Assembly: GCA_035532215.1 (NCBI GenBank) | Contig: DATKRK010000169.1 | Location: 1-41,126 of the forward strand | DNA from: JAICIG01 sp035532215 | GTDB taxonomy: Bacteria; Planctomycetota; Planctomycetia; Pirellulales; JAICIG01 | DNA length: 41,126 bases | Reading direction: 5' to 3' | Shown here: in pieces, positions 17,276 to 25,797 of the stretch | Layout: every line of letters begins with the position of its first letter | Numbering within the stretch: the first letter of the stretch is position 1 | Notes under the pieces: generated by a model | Told to the model about the DNA's origin: nothing | Database searches by the model: none | What the model saw: the letters and a program-made list of their open reading frames with translations, nothing else | Translations under genes and position numbers: made by a program

Positions 17276-19066
17276 ATGTCGATGTTGCGAATGCCAGGCT
17301 GCTGGGCGCTGGCCGGTCTACTGGTGCTGGCCCCTCATCTATCGGCCGGCGAACGCGAGTGCGAGCAGTGGATCGAAGAACTGCTTGAGGTCGACGAGCC
17401 CGGTTACGGGTATAGCGTCTACTTTTCGGGCAGCGAATTCCTGCCCTACGAAGATACAGGCCACGTCACGACGCTGGTGCTCGGGGCCGGGCGGGCGGCG
17501 AGGTCCGATACGCTCCGCAAACTGGTGGAACAAGGCATCGAGGCGATCCCCACGCTGCTCAAGCATATCGGCGACGATCGCCCGCTCAACATGAAGCCGG
17601 TCAGCGGCATGATGTGGATGAGTTTCTCCGAGGAGTATGATTTCAACCGCCGGACGCGAAAGCCTGCGCCGCAGGGGGTGAATCGCGACGATCTTGCATT
17701 CGGCCCTAACGAGCCCCAGGAGCATGCCGTTACGATCGGCGACCTTTGTTTTGTCGCCTTGGGGCAGATCGTCAATCGCAGCTTTTCTGCGACTCGCTAT
17801 CAACCGACGGGCGGCATGGTCGTCAGTTCTCCAACCCATTCCGCCGCGCTGAAGAAAGTCATCCTCGACGACTGGACGGGCGTCACGAAAGAGCGGCACA
17901 AAGCGCTGCTGATCGAAGATTTTCTCAAGCCCGACTTCGAAGACCGCCGCATCGGCGCCTATCTGCGCCTGGCGTATTACTATCCGGAAGCAGTCGAAAA
18001 GCGGGTGCTCGACGAGTTGAGCCGGCCGAGCGTCGACTCTTCCGCCATTTGGACGTTTCGTAGCGAGACGCTGTTCCAAACGCGCGACAAAGCGGATCGC
18101 CGCCGCAAGTACGACCAGTTCATTCGCCAACACGGCGAGCGCCAATCCGCCGGCGTGATGCACCAGCTTTTCGACGATCTGGAAACGCTGGAGGCCCACG
18201 AACGCGGCGAACCGACGACGCCGTTCGTCGGCTCGAGTCCTCGGGAATTGCTGATCGAACTCTTCAATAAGCCAGCCGACGTGAGAAGCGCCGATCGGCC
18301 CGACGACCGCCCGGCATCCGACAGCGAGCGAGCGCGTCTCATTCGCATGTTGATCCACGACGACAGCCAGAAAATCGGCGACGCCGTCAAAAAACTGTTT
18401 TTCGAAAAGGCGGACGACGATTATTTCTCCCCTGCTTGCTTGCGCTGCCTGGCCAGCAGAGGTTACGCGGAGTTCTTGACGGAACAACTAGATAAGGTCG
18501 ATCTCACCGCTCCTGAACTCAGCTACTTGCACGCCCAGTGGATCGAGGCCGCATCTTCTTCGCGCGAGCCCGCCGTGCGCGACAAACTACTGCAAATCGT
18601 CAACAACACGTCCCATGAGGCGTATTTTATGGCCGCTCTTCCGGCCATTGATCGATCGGACGATCCGCTGGTATTCGTGCGTGCGCGGAGGCTTTTGGCG
18701 AACCTTCCGAAGAATACGAAAGACGGCGAAACCCTCTTGCAAATGCTGGGCGACCGATTTCCCAGCGAAGCGAAAGCGGTTTATCAATCGTTCATCGCCA
18801 ACGGCAGCGCCCAACGTGCTGCGACCATGTGCAACGTGCTCTGGTATGGCCATCCGCTGGCCTGCGAGATTCTGGCGCCGATGCTCGACGACAAACGCGA
18901 GCTTGCGGGCTTTAGCATTCCCATCCGAGTTTGCGATCGCGCCGCCCAGGCCATCAGCCACTCGATAGAGCAAATCCGATTTGACGAAGAATGGGACGAA
19001 GCCCGACGCGACCGCCAAATCGAGAAGATCAAACAGTTCTGCAAAGAGAACCCAAAACAAAAGTAA
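17276..19066 (+). CDS. Exported helical (HEAT-like) protein of unknown function
   Basis: The product is 596 residues. The start at 17276 is set by an AGGAGG seven to eight bases upstream (CAGGAGGCGCCGC then ATG). A signal peptide ends near HLSAGE (residue 25). The rest is made of helical pairs reminiscent of HEAT-type repeats: a segment like SDTLRKLVEQGIEAIPTLLKHIGDD near 90-115, then GDLCFVALGQIVNRSF and RRIGAYLRLAYYYPEAVEKRVLDEL, and several later repeats. The QPTGGMVVSSPTHSAALKKVI segment looks conserved. I do not recognise an enzyme motif. Protein-protein interaction in the periplasm is an inference from the fold alone. The neighbour upstream is a membrane protein; the next gene is convergent. 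Confidence 0.75.
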   Translation: MSMLRMPGCWALAGLLVLAPHLSAGERECEQWIEELLEVDEPGYGYSVYFSGSEFLPYEDTGHVTTLVLGAGRAARSDTLRKLVEQGIEAIPTLLKHIGDDRPLNMKPVSGMMWMSFSEEYDFNRRTRKPAPQGVNRDDLAFGPNEPQEHAVTIGDLCFVALGQIVNRSFSATRYQPTGGMVVSSPTHSAALKKVILDDWTGVTKERHKALLIEDFLKPDFEDRRIGAYLRLAYYYPEAVEKRVLDELSRPSVDSSAIWTFRSETLFQTRDKADRRRKYDQFIRQHGERQSAGVMHQLFDDLETLEAHERGEPTTPFVGSSPRELLIELFNKPADVRSADRPDDRPASDSERARLIRMLIHDDSQKIGDAVKKLFFEKADDDYFSPACLRCLASRGYAEFLTEQLDKVDLTAPELSYLHAQWIEAASSSREPAVRDKLLQIVNNTSHEAYFMAALPAIDRSDDPLVFVRARRLLANLPKNTKDGETLLQMLGDRFPSEAKAVYQSFIANGSAQRAATMCNVLWYGHPLACEILAPMLDDKRELAGFSIPIRVCDRAAQAISHSIEQIRFDEEWDEARRDRQIEKIKQFCKENPKQK

Positions 19067-19177
19067 CGTCGTATCGTCGGTCGCCCACACTCACGTCTCG
19101 TCCGCGAATCGTCGACATCGGAGACCGTTGAGCAACCAGATTGGCTGCTCCGACTAATTTTGCGAGGCACAAGATAC

Positions 19178-21793
19178 TCACCGCGCCTGCCGCAAAAACG
19201 CCAGCAAATCGCGGAATTCCTGGGGCGTCATCTGCTCGGGCAGCTTGTCGGGCATGATCGAGTTGGTCTGCGGCTCGCGCTGGTCGATTGTCTGCTGCGG
19301 CACGACGGCCAGCCGGGCCTGGGCGTCGGCCAGCGTGACGCGGCCGGAAAAATCTTCGTCGACGATCATCCCGGTGAATTGATGGCCGTCGGAGGTGACG
19401 ATCGTCCAGGTCGTGAACCGCGGGGCGATTTCCTGGCTCGGCTTGAGGATCGAGGTGATCAGATGCTCGGCCGGACGCGAGCGGCCGATCGTCGAGAGTT
19501 CCGGCCCGATCGCCCCGCCGCGGCCTTCGATCGTGTGGCAGGCATAGCAGCGCGGGCCTTGCGCGTGAAAAAACACGCGGCGGCCGGCTGCGGCGTCTCC
19601 TTCGCCGGCCAGCCACGATCGCCAGGCCGCTTCGTCCGTTGGGCGGGCATCGGCCGCTTCGCGCACGGCGCCGACGATCTCGGAATCGGCGCCCGGCGCT
19701 CCGCTGAGAATCAACAGCAACTGCGCCGCCAACTCGCCGTCGCGCCGGTCTTTCGCCGGCAGTTCGCGCCACCAACCTTCGATGCGTCCGATCGTTTCGC
19801 CGTCGCTTTTCGCCGCTCGCAGGGCTCGCAAGGCGTCGCCGCGCAAGGCCGGCTTATCGAGCGCGGCGAGCAAAACCTCGCGATCGGCCGCGGTCAACTC
19901 GCCCGCGGCCAGCCCGAGCATGGCTTCGGCGCGAAGCGGGTTGGGCAATTGAGCGGCGGAGAGATGTAGCAGCTTGTGGCTGGCCTCGTCGCTGCGCAAG
20001 GCGAATGTGCGGAGCGCTTCGAGTTGCAAGTCGGAGTCGTCGCCGCGGAGCAACGATTGGAGCAACTCGGTCGTCAGCTTTGGATGATCGGCCCGCAGCA
20101 GTTGCAATGCCAATCGCCGGAACATGGCTGGCTGCTGCTCATCGGCGACGACGGCCAGCAGCCGGGTTTCGTCATACGGCTCGGCCCCCGGGTTACCACC
20201 GGAAAGCAAGTGCTGGGCGGCCAGCAAGGCGCGAAACAAATCGGGCGACGTAGGCGACTGCAAAGCCGAGGCCGGCAGCGCGCCGGCATATTGCTGCAAA
20301 CCTTCCTCGGCGACCCATTGAATCGCCGCCCGGCGAACGGCCGGGCTCTCGTCGGCCAAGAAATGCGGCAGCAGTTCGCGGGCTTGCGGCTCGCCGCTGT
20401 GGCGCAGGGCCAACAGCGCGCCCAGCCGCCACTCGGGATCGGCCGCGGAAAGTCGCGACGATAAAAACTTCGCGGCGCCCGGCCGGCCGAAAAAATCGAT
20501 CGCGGCCGAACGCACGAACGGATCGGCGTCGGCTAGGTGTTTTTCGATCGCGGCGTGCTCGGCGCCCAATGGCGCAGCCTTGAGCGATTGAATTGCGGCC
20601 AAGGCCGGCGAGCCAATCGCGTCGGGCGGAGTCTCGATCGTTTTGGCCGCCGAGTCGGGATGTTTCGCCCGCAGCCGCCAGATGCGCCCCTTGCCGTGGA
20701 CCGGATACGAACGATCGACCCAATCGGTGATGTACAGCGCGCCGTCCGGGCCGGCCGCGATGCCGACCGGGCGAAAGTCTTCGCCGCCGCGAACGAGCGT
20801 CTGAGCCACGGCCTGGAACGACGCTCCGCGTGGCACGAGTTGGAACCGTTCGATGACGTGGTCGCCCCAGGAGGTCGTCAACAAGCTGCCTTGGTACTTG
20901 GCCGGCAAGCCGCCGTCGTAGTAGGCGATGATGCCGCTGGGCGCCTCGCCCGTGCCGGCGACCATCGGCAGCGTGCCAGGCAAATCGCCGTTCCAGGAGT
21001 CGAACGGATGCAGCCCTTTGCGGCCATAGCGAAAACGATAGCCATAATCGCCGCCTTCGACGACGTGCAACAACCGGCAAGGGCCGCGGGCGTCGGGGTC
21101 GTTGTCGACGGCGAACAGTCGGCCGGCGGCGTCGCACGCCAAATGAAACGGGTTCCAAAACCCCGTGGCCACGCGCCGCAGGCCGCTGCCATCGGCGCGG
21201 CAGGCGAACACGTTGCCCCCTTCGCCCTGGCCCGAGAGGGTCGTTCCATCGGAACCGATCAGCTTGTAGGCGAGGCCCAAGTTCTCGCCCATGCCGACGT
21301 ACATTTCGCCCGAGGGAGCGAAAGCCAGCCCGCCGAGGCCGTTGTGCGGATAGTCGCCTTTGGTGTCGAGCCTCAGCACCACGGGGCCGTCGACCGGCTT
21401 GCCGTGCGGATCGGCGATGATGCGAACCTCGGAGCGCGTGGCCAGGTACAGCGAGCCGTCGGGGCCGAACGCCAGGTTCATCGCATTGCGAAAGCCCTCG
21501 GCGAAGGTCGAGATCTTGCGGGCGCGGCCGTGCTGGTCGAGATCTTCGAACACGCGGATGCGATCGCTTTTGGGCCCTTCGTACTCGGGCTTGGTCTGAT
21601 GCGTATGGTTCTCGATCGCCCAGATGCGGTTCTGGCCGTCGACGACCAACCCCACCGGCGTGACGATCTCGGGCTCGCTGGCCACGAGTTCCATCACCAG
21701 ATCGGCGTCGAGCGGCTTCGGCGGTTCGGCGTTTGCGGCGGCCGTTGTCAGAAGCCCAAACGCGAGGGTTATCGGAGCGAGAGTCGATCGCAT
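19178..21793 (-). CDS. PVC-type heme-binding CxxCH protein (membrane-bound dehydrogenase-like)
   Basis: The product is 871 residues with a signal peptide (MRSTLAPITLAFGLLTTAAANAE). About 30-390 is an NHL/six-bladed-propeller-like region of the sugar-dehydrogenase type, with motifs such as TPVGLVVDGQNRIWAIENH, FAEGFRNAMNLAFGPDGSLY, GLAFAPSGEMYVGMGENLG and GIAAGPDGALYITDWVDRSYP. About 400-720 is helical, with HEAT-type repeats. The C-terminal domain is a mono-heme cytochrome c with Cys-Tyr-Ala-Cys-His near residue 745, followed by a distal TNSIMPDKLP segment whose Met is a likely axial ligand. This domain order is characteristic of the planctomycete and verrucomicrobial family of the same name. 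Such proteins probably oxidise sugars or alcohols in the periplasm and pass electrons to a heme; the substrate is unknown. Confidence 0.9.
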   Translation of the reverse strand: MRSTLAPITLAFGLLTTAAANAEPPKPLDADLVMELVASEPEIVTPVGLVVDGQNRIWAIENHTHQTKPEYEGPKSDRIRVFEDLDQHGRARKISTFAEGFRNAMNLAFGPDGSLYLATRSEVRIIADPHGKPVDGPVVLRLDTKGDYPHNGLGGLAFAPSGEMYVGMGENLGLAYKLIGSDGTTLSGQGEGGNVFACRADGSGLRRVATGFWNPFHLACDAAGRLFAVDNDPDARGPCRLLHVVEGGDYGYRFRYGRKGLHPFDSWNGDLPGTLPMVAGTGEAPSGIIAYYDGGLPAKYQGSLLTTSWGDHVIERFQLVPRGASFQAVAQTLVRGGEDFRPVGIAAGPDGALYITDWVDRSYPVHGKGRIWRLRAKHPDSAAKTIETPPDAIGSPALAAIQSLKAAPLGAEHAAIEKHLADADPFVRSAAIDFFGRPGAAKFLSSRLSAADPEWRLGALLALRHSGEPQARELLPHFLADESPAVRRAAIQWVAEEGLQQYAGALPASALQSPTSPDLFRALLAAQHLLSGGNPGAEPYDETRLLAVVADEQQPAMFRRLALQLLRADHPKLTTELLQSLLRGDDSDLQLEALRTFALRSDEASHKLLHLSAAQLPNPLRAEAMLGLAAGELTAADREVLLAALDKPALRGDALRALRAAKSDGETIGRIEGWWRELPAKDRRDGELAAQLLLILSGAPGADSEIVGAVREAADARPTDEAAWRSWLAGEGDAAAGRRVFFHAQGPRCYACHTIEGRGGAIGPELSTIGRSRPAEHLITSILKPSQEIAPRFTTWTIVTSDGHQFTGMIVDEDFSGRVTLADAQARLAVVPQQTIDQREPQTNSIMPDKLPEQMTPQEFRDLLAFLRQAR

Positions 21794-21859
21794 GCAGCTA
21801 CCCGTTGTTCAACGTTGCTAACTACGGAAGCCCCGGCGCCTTTGCCCGGTGCAGCCTGC

Positions 21860-21960
21860 GCAAGTGCAACCATAACATACGCCGGGCGAGGGCGCCCGGC
21901 CCTCCACGCGGCAAGTGCAACCATAACATACGCCGGGCGAGGGCGCCCGCCCCTCCACGC
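21860..21960. repeat. Two tandem copies of a 50-bp repeat
   Basis: Copies at 21860-21909 and 21911-21960 differ at one base. Each contains GTGCAACCATAACATACGCC and then a GC-rich block with a short palindrome. They lie between the start of the PVC-type cytochrome gene and the stop of the esterase gene, both on the minus strand. They are probably copies of a dispersed intergenic element. Confidence 0.9.
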
Positions 21961-22019
21961 TGTCCGAGGAGCGATGGCCGCGCGAGCGATGATTGCGGAA
22001 TCCGCTAGGAGTGGTTGGC

Positions 22020-22892
22020 TTATCGTGGATGCTTCTCAAAAAACTCCCACATCAAATCGTTCGCCACGATCTGCCGTGTCGAGGGGCCCAGCGTCTGAAA
22101 GATCGACGAGCGGCCGGGCCAGGTGTGGCCGCCGCCTTCGATCGTGAAGAGCACGACCTCGGCGCCTTCGCGCCCGGGGCCGTAAACTCGCTGGATGACG
22201 CTCGTACCGTCAACGGCACGGGTCGGAAGGCGCATGGTCGCCGGCTCGGCGGGGCAGCCGTTCGCGGCGACCCAGGCCTCGATCGTGTAGTCGACCGAAT
22301 GGAAAGCGGTTTGCGATTGGCTGCGCGGCCCCTTGCCGCCCTGGTAGGGCGTGTACTCGTCGGCCGTGCCGTGGAAGTGAATCACCGAAACCGGCCGGCT
22401 CGGCTGGCAGCGGTCGATGGCCATGGGCCCGGCGACCGGCGCTATGGCCGCGAAACGATCGGCCAACTCGTTCGCCAGTCGGTACGACATCATCGCGCCG
22501 TTCGACATGCCGGTCGCGTACACGCGGCGTGGGTCGATTGCAGCCGTCTGATCCAACTCGTCGAGCAAGGCCCGCACGAAAGCGACGTCATCCACGCCAT
22601 GATGGAAGGCGTGCCCGCAGCAATGGCCGGCGTTCCAGGTTCGCGCCCGCGGCACGCGGCCCGTTCCTTCGGGATACGCGACGACGAAGCCGGCCTCGTC
22701 CGCCTTTTCGCTCAAGCCCGAGAAGTAGATCATCGTTTCGGCGTTCACGCCGCCGCCGTGAAAGGCCAGCACCAGCGGTCGAAGCTGGCGGCCGTCGTAG
22801 TCGGGCGGAAAGTGGATGTGATACGAGCGCGATGACGCGCCGACGACGAGCTTGCGTAGTTCGTGGTCGGGGACGGTGCGAACGTGATTCAT
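22020..22892 (-). CDS. PHB-depolymerase-family esterase (alpha/beta hydrolase)
   Basis: The product is 290 residues with the ATG at 22892; the longer frame upstream reads through a 26-bp duplication and is unlikely to be real. The alpha/beta-hydrolase core shows LRPLVLAFHGGGVNAE (oxyanion loop), GMSNGA with nucleophile Ser130, HGTADEYTPY with Asp178, and GGGHTWPG with His256. The WNAGHCCG motif (about 86-93) is typical of the LpqC/PHB-depolymerase-like family. Members cleave polyhydroxyalkanoate or feruloyl-type esters. No signal peptide or substrate-binding domain is visible, so this may be a cytoplasmic or periplasmic esterase; the substrate is an inference. It is followed on the same strand by the PVC cytochrome gene across a gap holding a 50-bp repeat. 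Confidence 0.88.
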   Translation of the reverse strand: MNHVRTVPDHELRKLVVGASSRSYHIHFPPDYDGRQLRPLVLAFHGGGVNAETMIYFSGLSEKADEAGFVVAYPEGTGRVPRARTWNAGHCCGHAFHHGVDDVAFVRALLDELDQTAAIDPRRVYATGMSNGAMMSYRLANELADRFAAIAPVAGPMAIDRCQPSRPVSVIHFHGTADEYTPYQGGKGPRSQSQTAFHSVDYTIEAWVAANGCPAEPATMRLPTRAVDGTSVIQRVYGPGREGAEVVLFTIEGGGHTWPGRSSIFQTLGPSTRQIVANDLMWEFFEKHPR

Positions 22893-22906
22893 GAGCCAAG
22901 AACGAA

Positions 22907-22958
22907 AGCGAGCGAGTCGATGCAGCCGAGCCAGCGAGCGAGTCGATGCAGCCGAGCC
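22907..22958. repeat. Perfect 26-bp tandem duplication upstream of the esterase gene
   Basis: The unit AGCGAGCGAGTCGATGCAGC plus six bases is present at 22907-22932 and directly again at 22933-22958. It lies 15 bases before the esterase start and so must be part of, or beside, its leader. It may reflect replication slippage. Confidence 0.9.
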
Positions 22959-23046
22959 GCCGTTGAGAGACGGCAGTCGCCGCCGGCAGGCGCCCAATTC
23001 GATAGCGTACCGGCTGCCGTCGCGAAGCGTCAGCCCCCCGGCTTGC

Positions 23047-24036
23047 TCACGTCTCCGTGAAGCCGGGCAGCGTTTGTTGCCGCAACGGACGCTGGAATTC
23101 GTCGAGCCGTCGGCGATAACCTTCCGCCAGATGGACGATCACCTCCAGCACGAGCAGATCGGCCCGGCTCATCACGTGCCGGGCGCTGCGGCTGCCTAGC
23201 CCGCGAACCAGCTCTTCCAGCACGTACACGTGCATTTGGATCGCCTCGGGCGCGGAAACGCCGGCCGAAGCCAGCGACTCGGCCAGTGCGTTGATCTCGT
23301 GGGCCAAATTGCCCGAGCCCATGATGACATAGGCCCGCAGCAGCTCGCGATAGTTGGCCGCCAGCGAGACCGGCAGATTGGGCGGCGCCGCAGACGAACA
23401 ATTTTCGCAGGCTTGCTCTGTTATCGGCAACGCTTCCGAGGCAAGCCCATCCTCGGCCGTCTCGTCCGCCAGCCCAGAGGAGCGCAGACTTTCCAGGTCG
23501 CGGATCAGGGCCCGCTGCTGGTCGAGCAGCCGCTCGGCTTCGCTGTGCTCGGTGCGCAGGCGCTTCCGCTCGGCCTCGTGCAGCCGCCGATTCTCGCGCA
23601 CCAACCGACGCCATTCGATCGATCGCGCCACGACCCACAGCAAGGCGCGGGTGGTCGTAGTCTCGACGCGCAGATACGCATCGGCGCCCGCCTCGTAGCA
23701 CAGCGCCGCCAACTCCGCCTCGTCGTCGGCGCCGAGCACGACGAACGGCTCTTCGGCGCCGCCGGTCCGCAAACCCTCGACCAATTCGAGCGCATCGAGC
23801 ACGCCCGGCTGATGCCCGACGAGCACGGCGTCGTAGCGGTCTTCTCTCAAGCGGGCGATTCCCGCGGCGGCGCCGACGGCTTCGTCCAGCGCGACATCGC
23901 TGGCTCGATCGGCCGCAAAGGCCTCGCTCAGCCAAGCGGCGCCGGGCGCCGCAGCGATATGGAGCACGCGCATTCGCAACGGCAACCCGCCGGCGGCCGG
24001 CGACTTCACGGCGACTTCGTTCAGGACCGCGCCCAT
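23047..24036 (-). CDS. Pseudo-receiver/coiled-coil/KaiA-RsbU-like C-terminal domain protein
   Basis: The product is 329 residues with the start at 24036 (MGAVLNEVAVK); a start at 23973 is also possible. Residues 23-140 form a receiver-like domain (RVLHIAAAPG, YDAVLVGHQPG, PFVVLGADDE, AGADAYLRVE), but the phosphoacceptor position is Gly74 and the acidic pocket after beta-1 is missing. Residues 141-185 are a charged coiled coil. Residues about 228-314 form a helical domain (YRELLRAYVI..., then AIQMHVYVLEELV, then LEVIVHLAEGYRRRL). Its pattern agrees with the KaiA C-terminal/RsbU N-terminal superfamily: L-L-x-x-Y, P-E-x-I-x-x-H-x-x-V-L-E-E-L, and the VIxHLxExYRR end. The architecture equals that of cyanobacterial KaiA (pseudo-receiver, linker, helical bundle). 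Circadian or stress-partner-switching roles are inferences. No kaiB, kaiC or rsb gene is present in the window. Confidence 0.72.
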   Translation of the reverse strand: MGAVLNEVAVKSPAAGGLPLRMRVLHIAAAPGAAWLSEAFAADRASDVALDEAVGAAAGIARLREDRYDAVLVGHQPGVLDALELVEGLRTGGAEEPFVVLGADDEAELAALCYEAGADAYLRVETTTTRALLWVVARSIEWRRLVRENRRLHEAERKRLRTEHSEAERLLDQQRALIRDLESLRSSGLADETAEDGLASEALPITEQACENCSSAAPPNLPVSLAANYRELLRAYVIMGSGNLAHEINALAESLASAGVSAPEAIQMHVYVLEELVRGLGSRSARHVMSRADLLVLEVIVHLAEGYRRRLDEFQRPLRQQTLPGFTET

Positions 24037-24157
24037 CAAAAGACTCTCGGAGTCGGGACTCAAGAGGGCGGTAATGTACGGAGCGAAGGGATTGGGGTCA
24101 ACCTTTGTAGACGCGGCGCCCTTCTCGAATGCCGAAGCGGCAGCCCGGCGATTGTAG

Positions 24158-24366
24158 AAGCGGCATCCCTGCCGCTTTCGAATCTCGTGTTTCACCAAGC
24201 CCTGCGCTTACTGGCTGGGTGGCTGGCGGCTGAGCCCAGGCGAAGCCCCAGTTCACTGGGGCATCGCTCCGCTCTGCCACCAGCCACCCGGCGACATAGA
24301 CTGCTCAAAAGAGCGGCATCCCTGCCGCTTTGGCGCGTAGATAACGCGGCAAGCTGCCGCGTCTAC
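24158..24366. repeat. Cluster of intergenic palindromes before larC
   Basis: Several hairpins lie here. AAGCGGCA/TGCCGCTT occurs at 24158-24177. A longer stem pairs 24217-24229 with 24277-24289 around an inner palindrome at 24245-24262. A second copy of the AGCGGCATCCCTGCCGCT hairpin is at 24312-24329, and a bulged stem runs over 24337-24366. They fill most of the 550-base gap between the KaiA-like gene and larC. The repeated GCGGCATCCCTGCCGC core suggests dispersed palindromic repeats. No gene or promoter was recognised in this gap. Confidence 0.7.
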
Positions 24367-24506
24367 GTTGCGGCGGGCGGGACTGTTGCGGAAAGCCCGG
24401 CCGTGCAACAATGGGCGGGCTGGACGAAACAGGAAAGCAGAGCGAACTGGCCTTGCGGCGGCGCCCGGCAAGTCTAGAATTTGGCACGCCTTAACGTCGC
24501 CTAAAA

Positions 24507-24569
24507 GTAGGTCAGGCTTTCCAGCCCGACGCCCTGTCTGGCGCCGTCAGGCTGGAAAGCCTGACCTAC
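24507..24569. repeat. GTAGGTCAGGC-type inverted repeat, copy 1
   Basis: Arms 24507-24530 and 24546-24569 are complementary apart from one base (arm starting GTAGGTCAGGCTTTCCAGC). A near-identical element is at 36987-37049 and a partial one at 37827-37863. It lies 24 bases upstream of the larC start and may affect its leader. Confidence 0.9.
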
Positions 24570-24592
24570 GCCAGCACGAACTGAGAAACAAC

Positions 24593-25765
24593 GTGAGAAT
24601 TGCTTACTTGGACTGTCTGAGCGGCATCAGCGGCGATATGACGCTGGGCGCCTTGGTCGATGCGGGCGTCGATCTGGCGGCGATCAGCGCGGGCATCGAT
24701 TCGCTGGGTTTGGCCGGCGTGCGGCTCGTGGCTAACGAAGTCAAACGCAAGGGCTTTCGGGCGACGCACGTGGTCGTCGAACACCAGCCCGAGCATGCCC
24801 ACCGGCATCTGCACCAGATCACCGACATGATCGACGCCAGCCAGTTGACGCCGCGGCAGAAGGACCTGGCCAAACGCATCTTCACGCGGCTCGGCGAGGC
24901 GGAAGCCAAGGTCCACGGCACGACAATCCGCAAGGTCCACTTCCACGAGGTCGGCGCTATCGATTCGATCGCCGATATCGTGGGCGCCGCCATCGGCTGG
25001 GACCTGTTGAGCGTCGACCGCATCGTCTGCTCGCCCATTCCCACCGGCCGCGGCACGGTGCAGATCGCCCACGGCCTGTGCAGCATTCCGGCGCCGGCCA
25101 CGGCCGAACTTTTGCAGGGCATTCCGCTGGCCGAATCGAATGTGACCGCCGAACTGACCACGCCGACCGGCGCCGCGATCGTTTCGACCGTGGTCGACCA
25201 CTTTGGGCCCCTGCCGGCGATGAAGGTCGAACGCATCGGCTACGGCGCCGGCACGCGCGAGCTAGCCGAGCAGGCCAACCTACTGCGGCTGTTCGTCGGC
25301 GAGTCGGTCGACGCTCTGGCGGCCGACCAAGCGTGGGTCGTCGAAACGAATCTCGACGACGTCTCGGGCGAGGTCATCGGCTACGCCACCACCAAGCTTT
25401 GGGAAGCCGGGGCGCTCGACGTCTATACGACCGCCATTCAAATGAAAAAGAACCGTCCCGGCGTGACGGTCACCGTGCTCTGCCAGGCGGCGCAGATCGA
25501 GAAGGTCGAAAAGATCCTGTTTCGCGAGACCGGCACGCTCGGCGTGCGTCGCTGGCCCGTCAGCCGGCACAAACTGGAGCGCAAGGCCTGCCAGGTCGAA
25601 ACCGAATTCGGGCCGATCGACGGCAAGCTCGGCTGGATCGCCGGCGGGGAGCCGAGTTTTTCGCCCGAGTTCGAATCGTGCAGCCGCACGGCCACCGAGC
25701 GCGGCGTGCCGCTGAAGGACGTCTACGAAGCGGCGCAAAAAGCGTTCGCGGCGAAACAGGCGTAG
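24593..25765 (+). CDS. larC: Nickel-pincer cofactor biosynthesis protein LarC
   Basis: LarC inserts nickel into the pincer nucleotide cofactor in a CTP-dependent reaction; the cofactor serves lactate racemase and other LarA-family enzymes. The product is 390 residues with a GTG start at 24593, reading MRIAYLDCLSGISGDM. The N-terminal LDCLSGISGDMTLGALVDAGV motif and the His-rich segment around HAHRHLHQITDMI are hallmarks. So are HFHEVGAIDSIADIVG, the GRGTVQIAHG and IPAPATAELLQG segments, and the C-terminal ETNLDDVSGEVIG motif. The LarC1 and LarC2 parts are fused in one frame, so no programmed frameshift is needed. No larA, larB or larE was recognised in this window, so the partner genes are elsewhere. 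The ribosome-binding site is weak (GAG upstream). Confidence 0.93.
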   Translation: MRIAYLDCLSGISGDMTLGALVDAGVDLAAISAGIDSLGLAGVRLVANEVKRKGFRATHVVVEHQPEHAHRHLHQITDMIDASQLTPRQKDLAKRIFTRLGEAEAKVHGTTIRKVHFHEVGAIDSIADIVGAAIGWDLLSVDRIVCSPIPTGRGTVQIAHGLCSIPAPATAELLQGIPLAESNVTAELTTPTGAAIVSTVVDHFGPLPAMKVERIGYGAGTRELAEQANLLRLFVGESVDALAADQAWVVETNLDDVSGEVIGYATTKLWEAGALDVYTTAIQMKKNRPGVTVTVLCQAAQIEKVEKILFRETGTLGVRRWPVSRHKLERKACQVETEFGPIDGKLGWIAGGEPSFSPEFESCSRTATERGVPLKDVYEAAQKAFAAKQA

Positions 25766-25797
25766 AGAGGTTGTTATCGAGCGGTAAGCAAGGGGAG

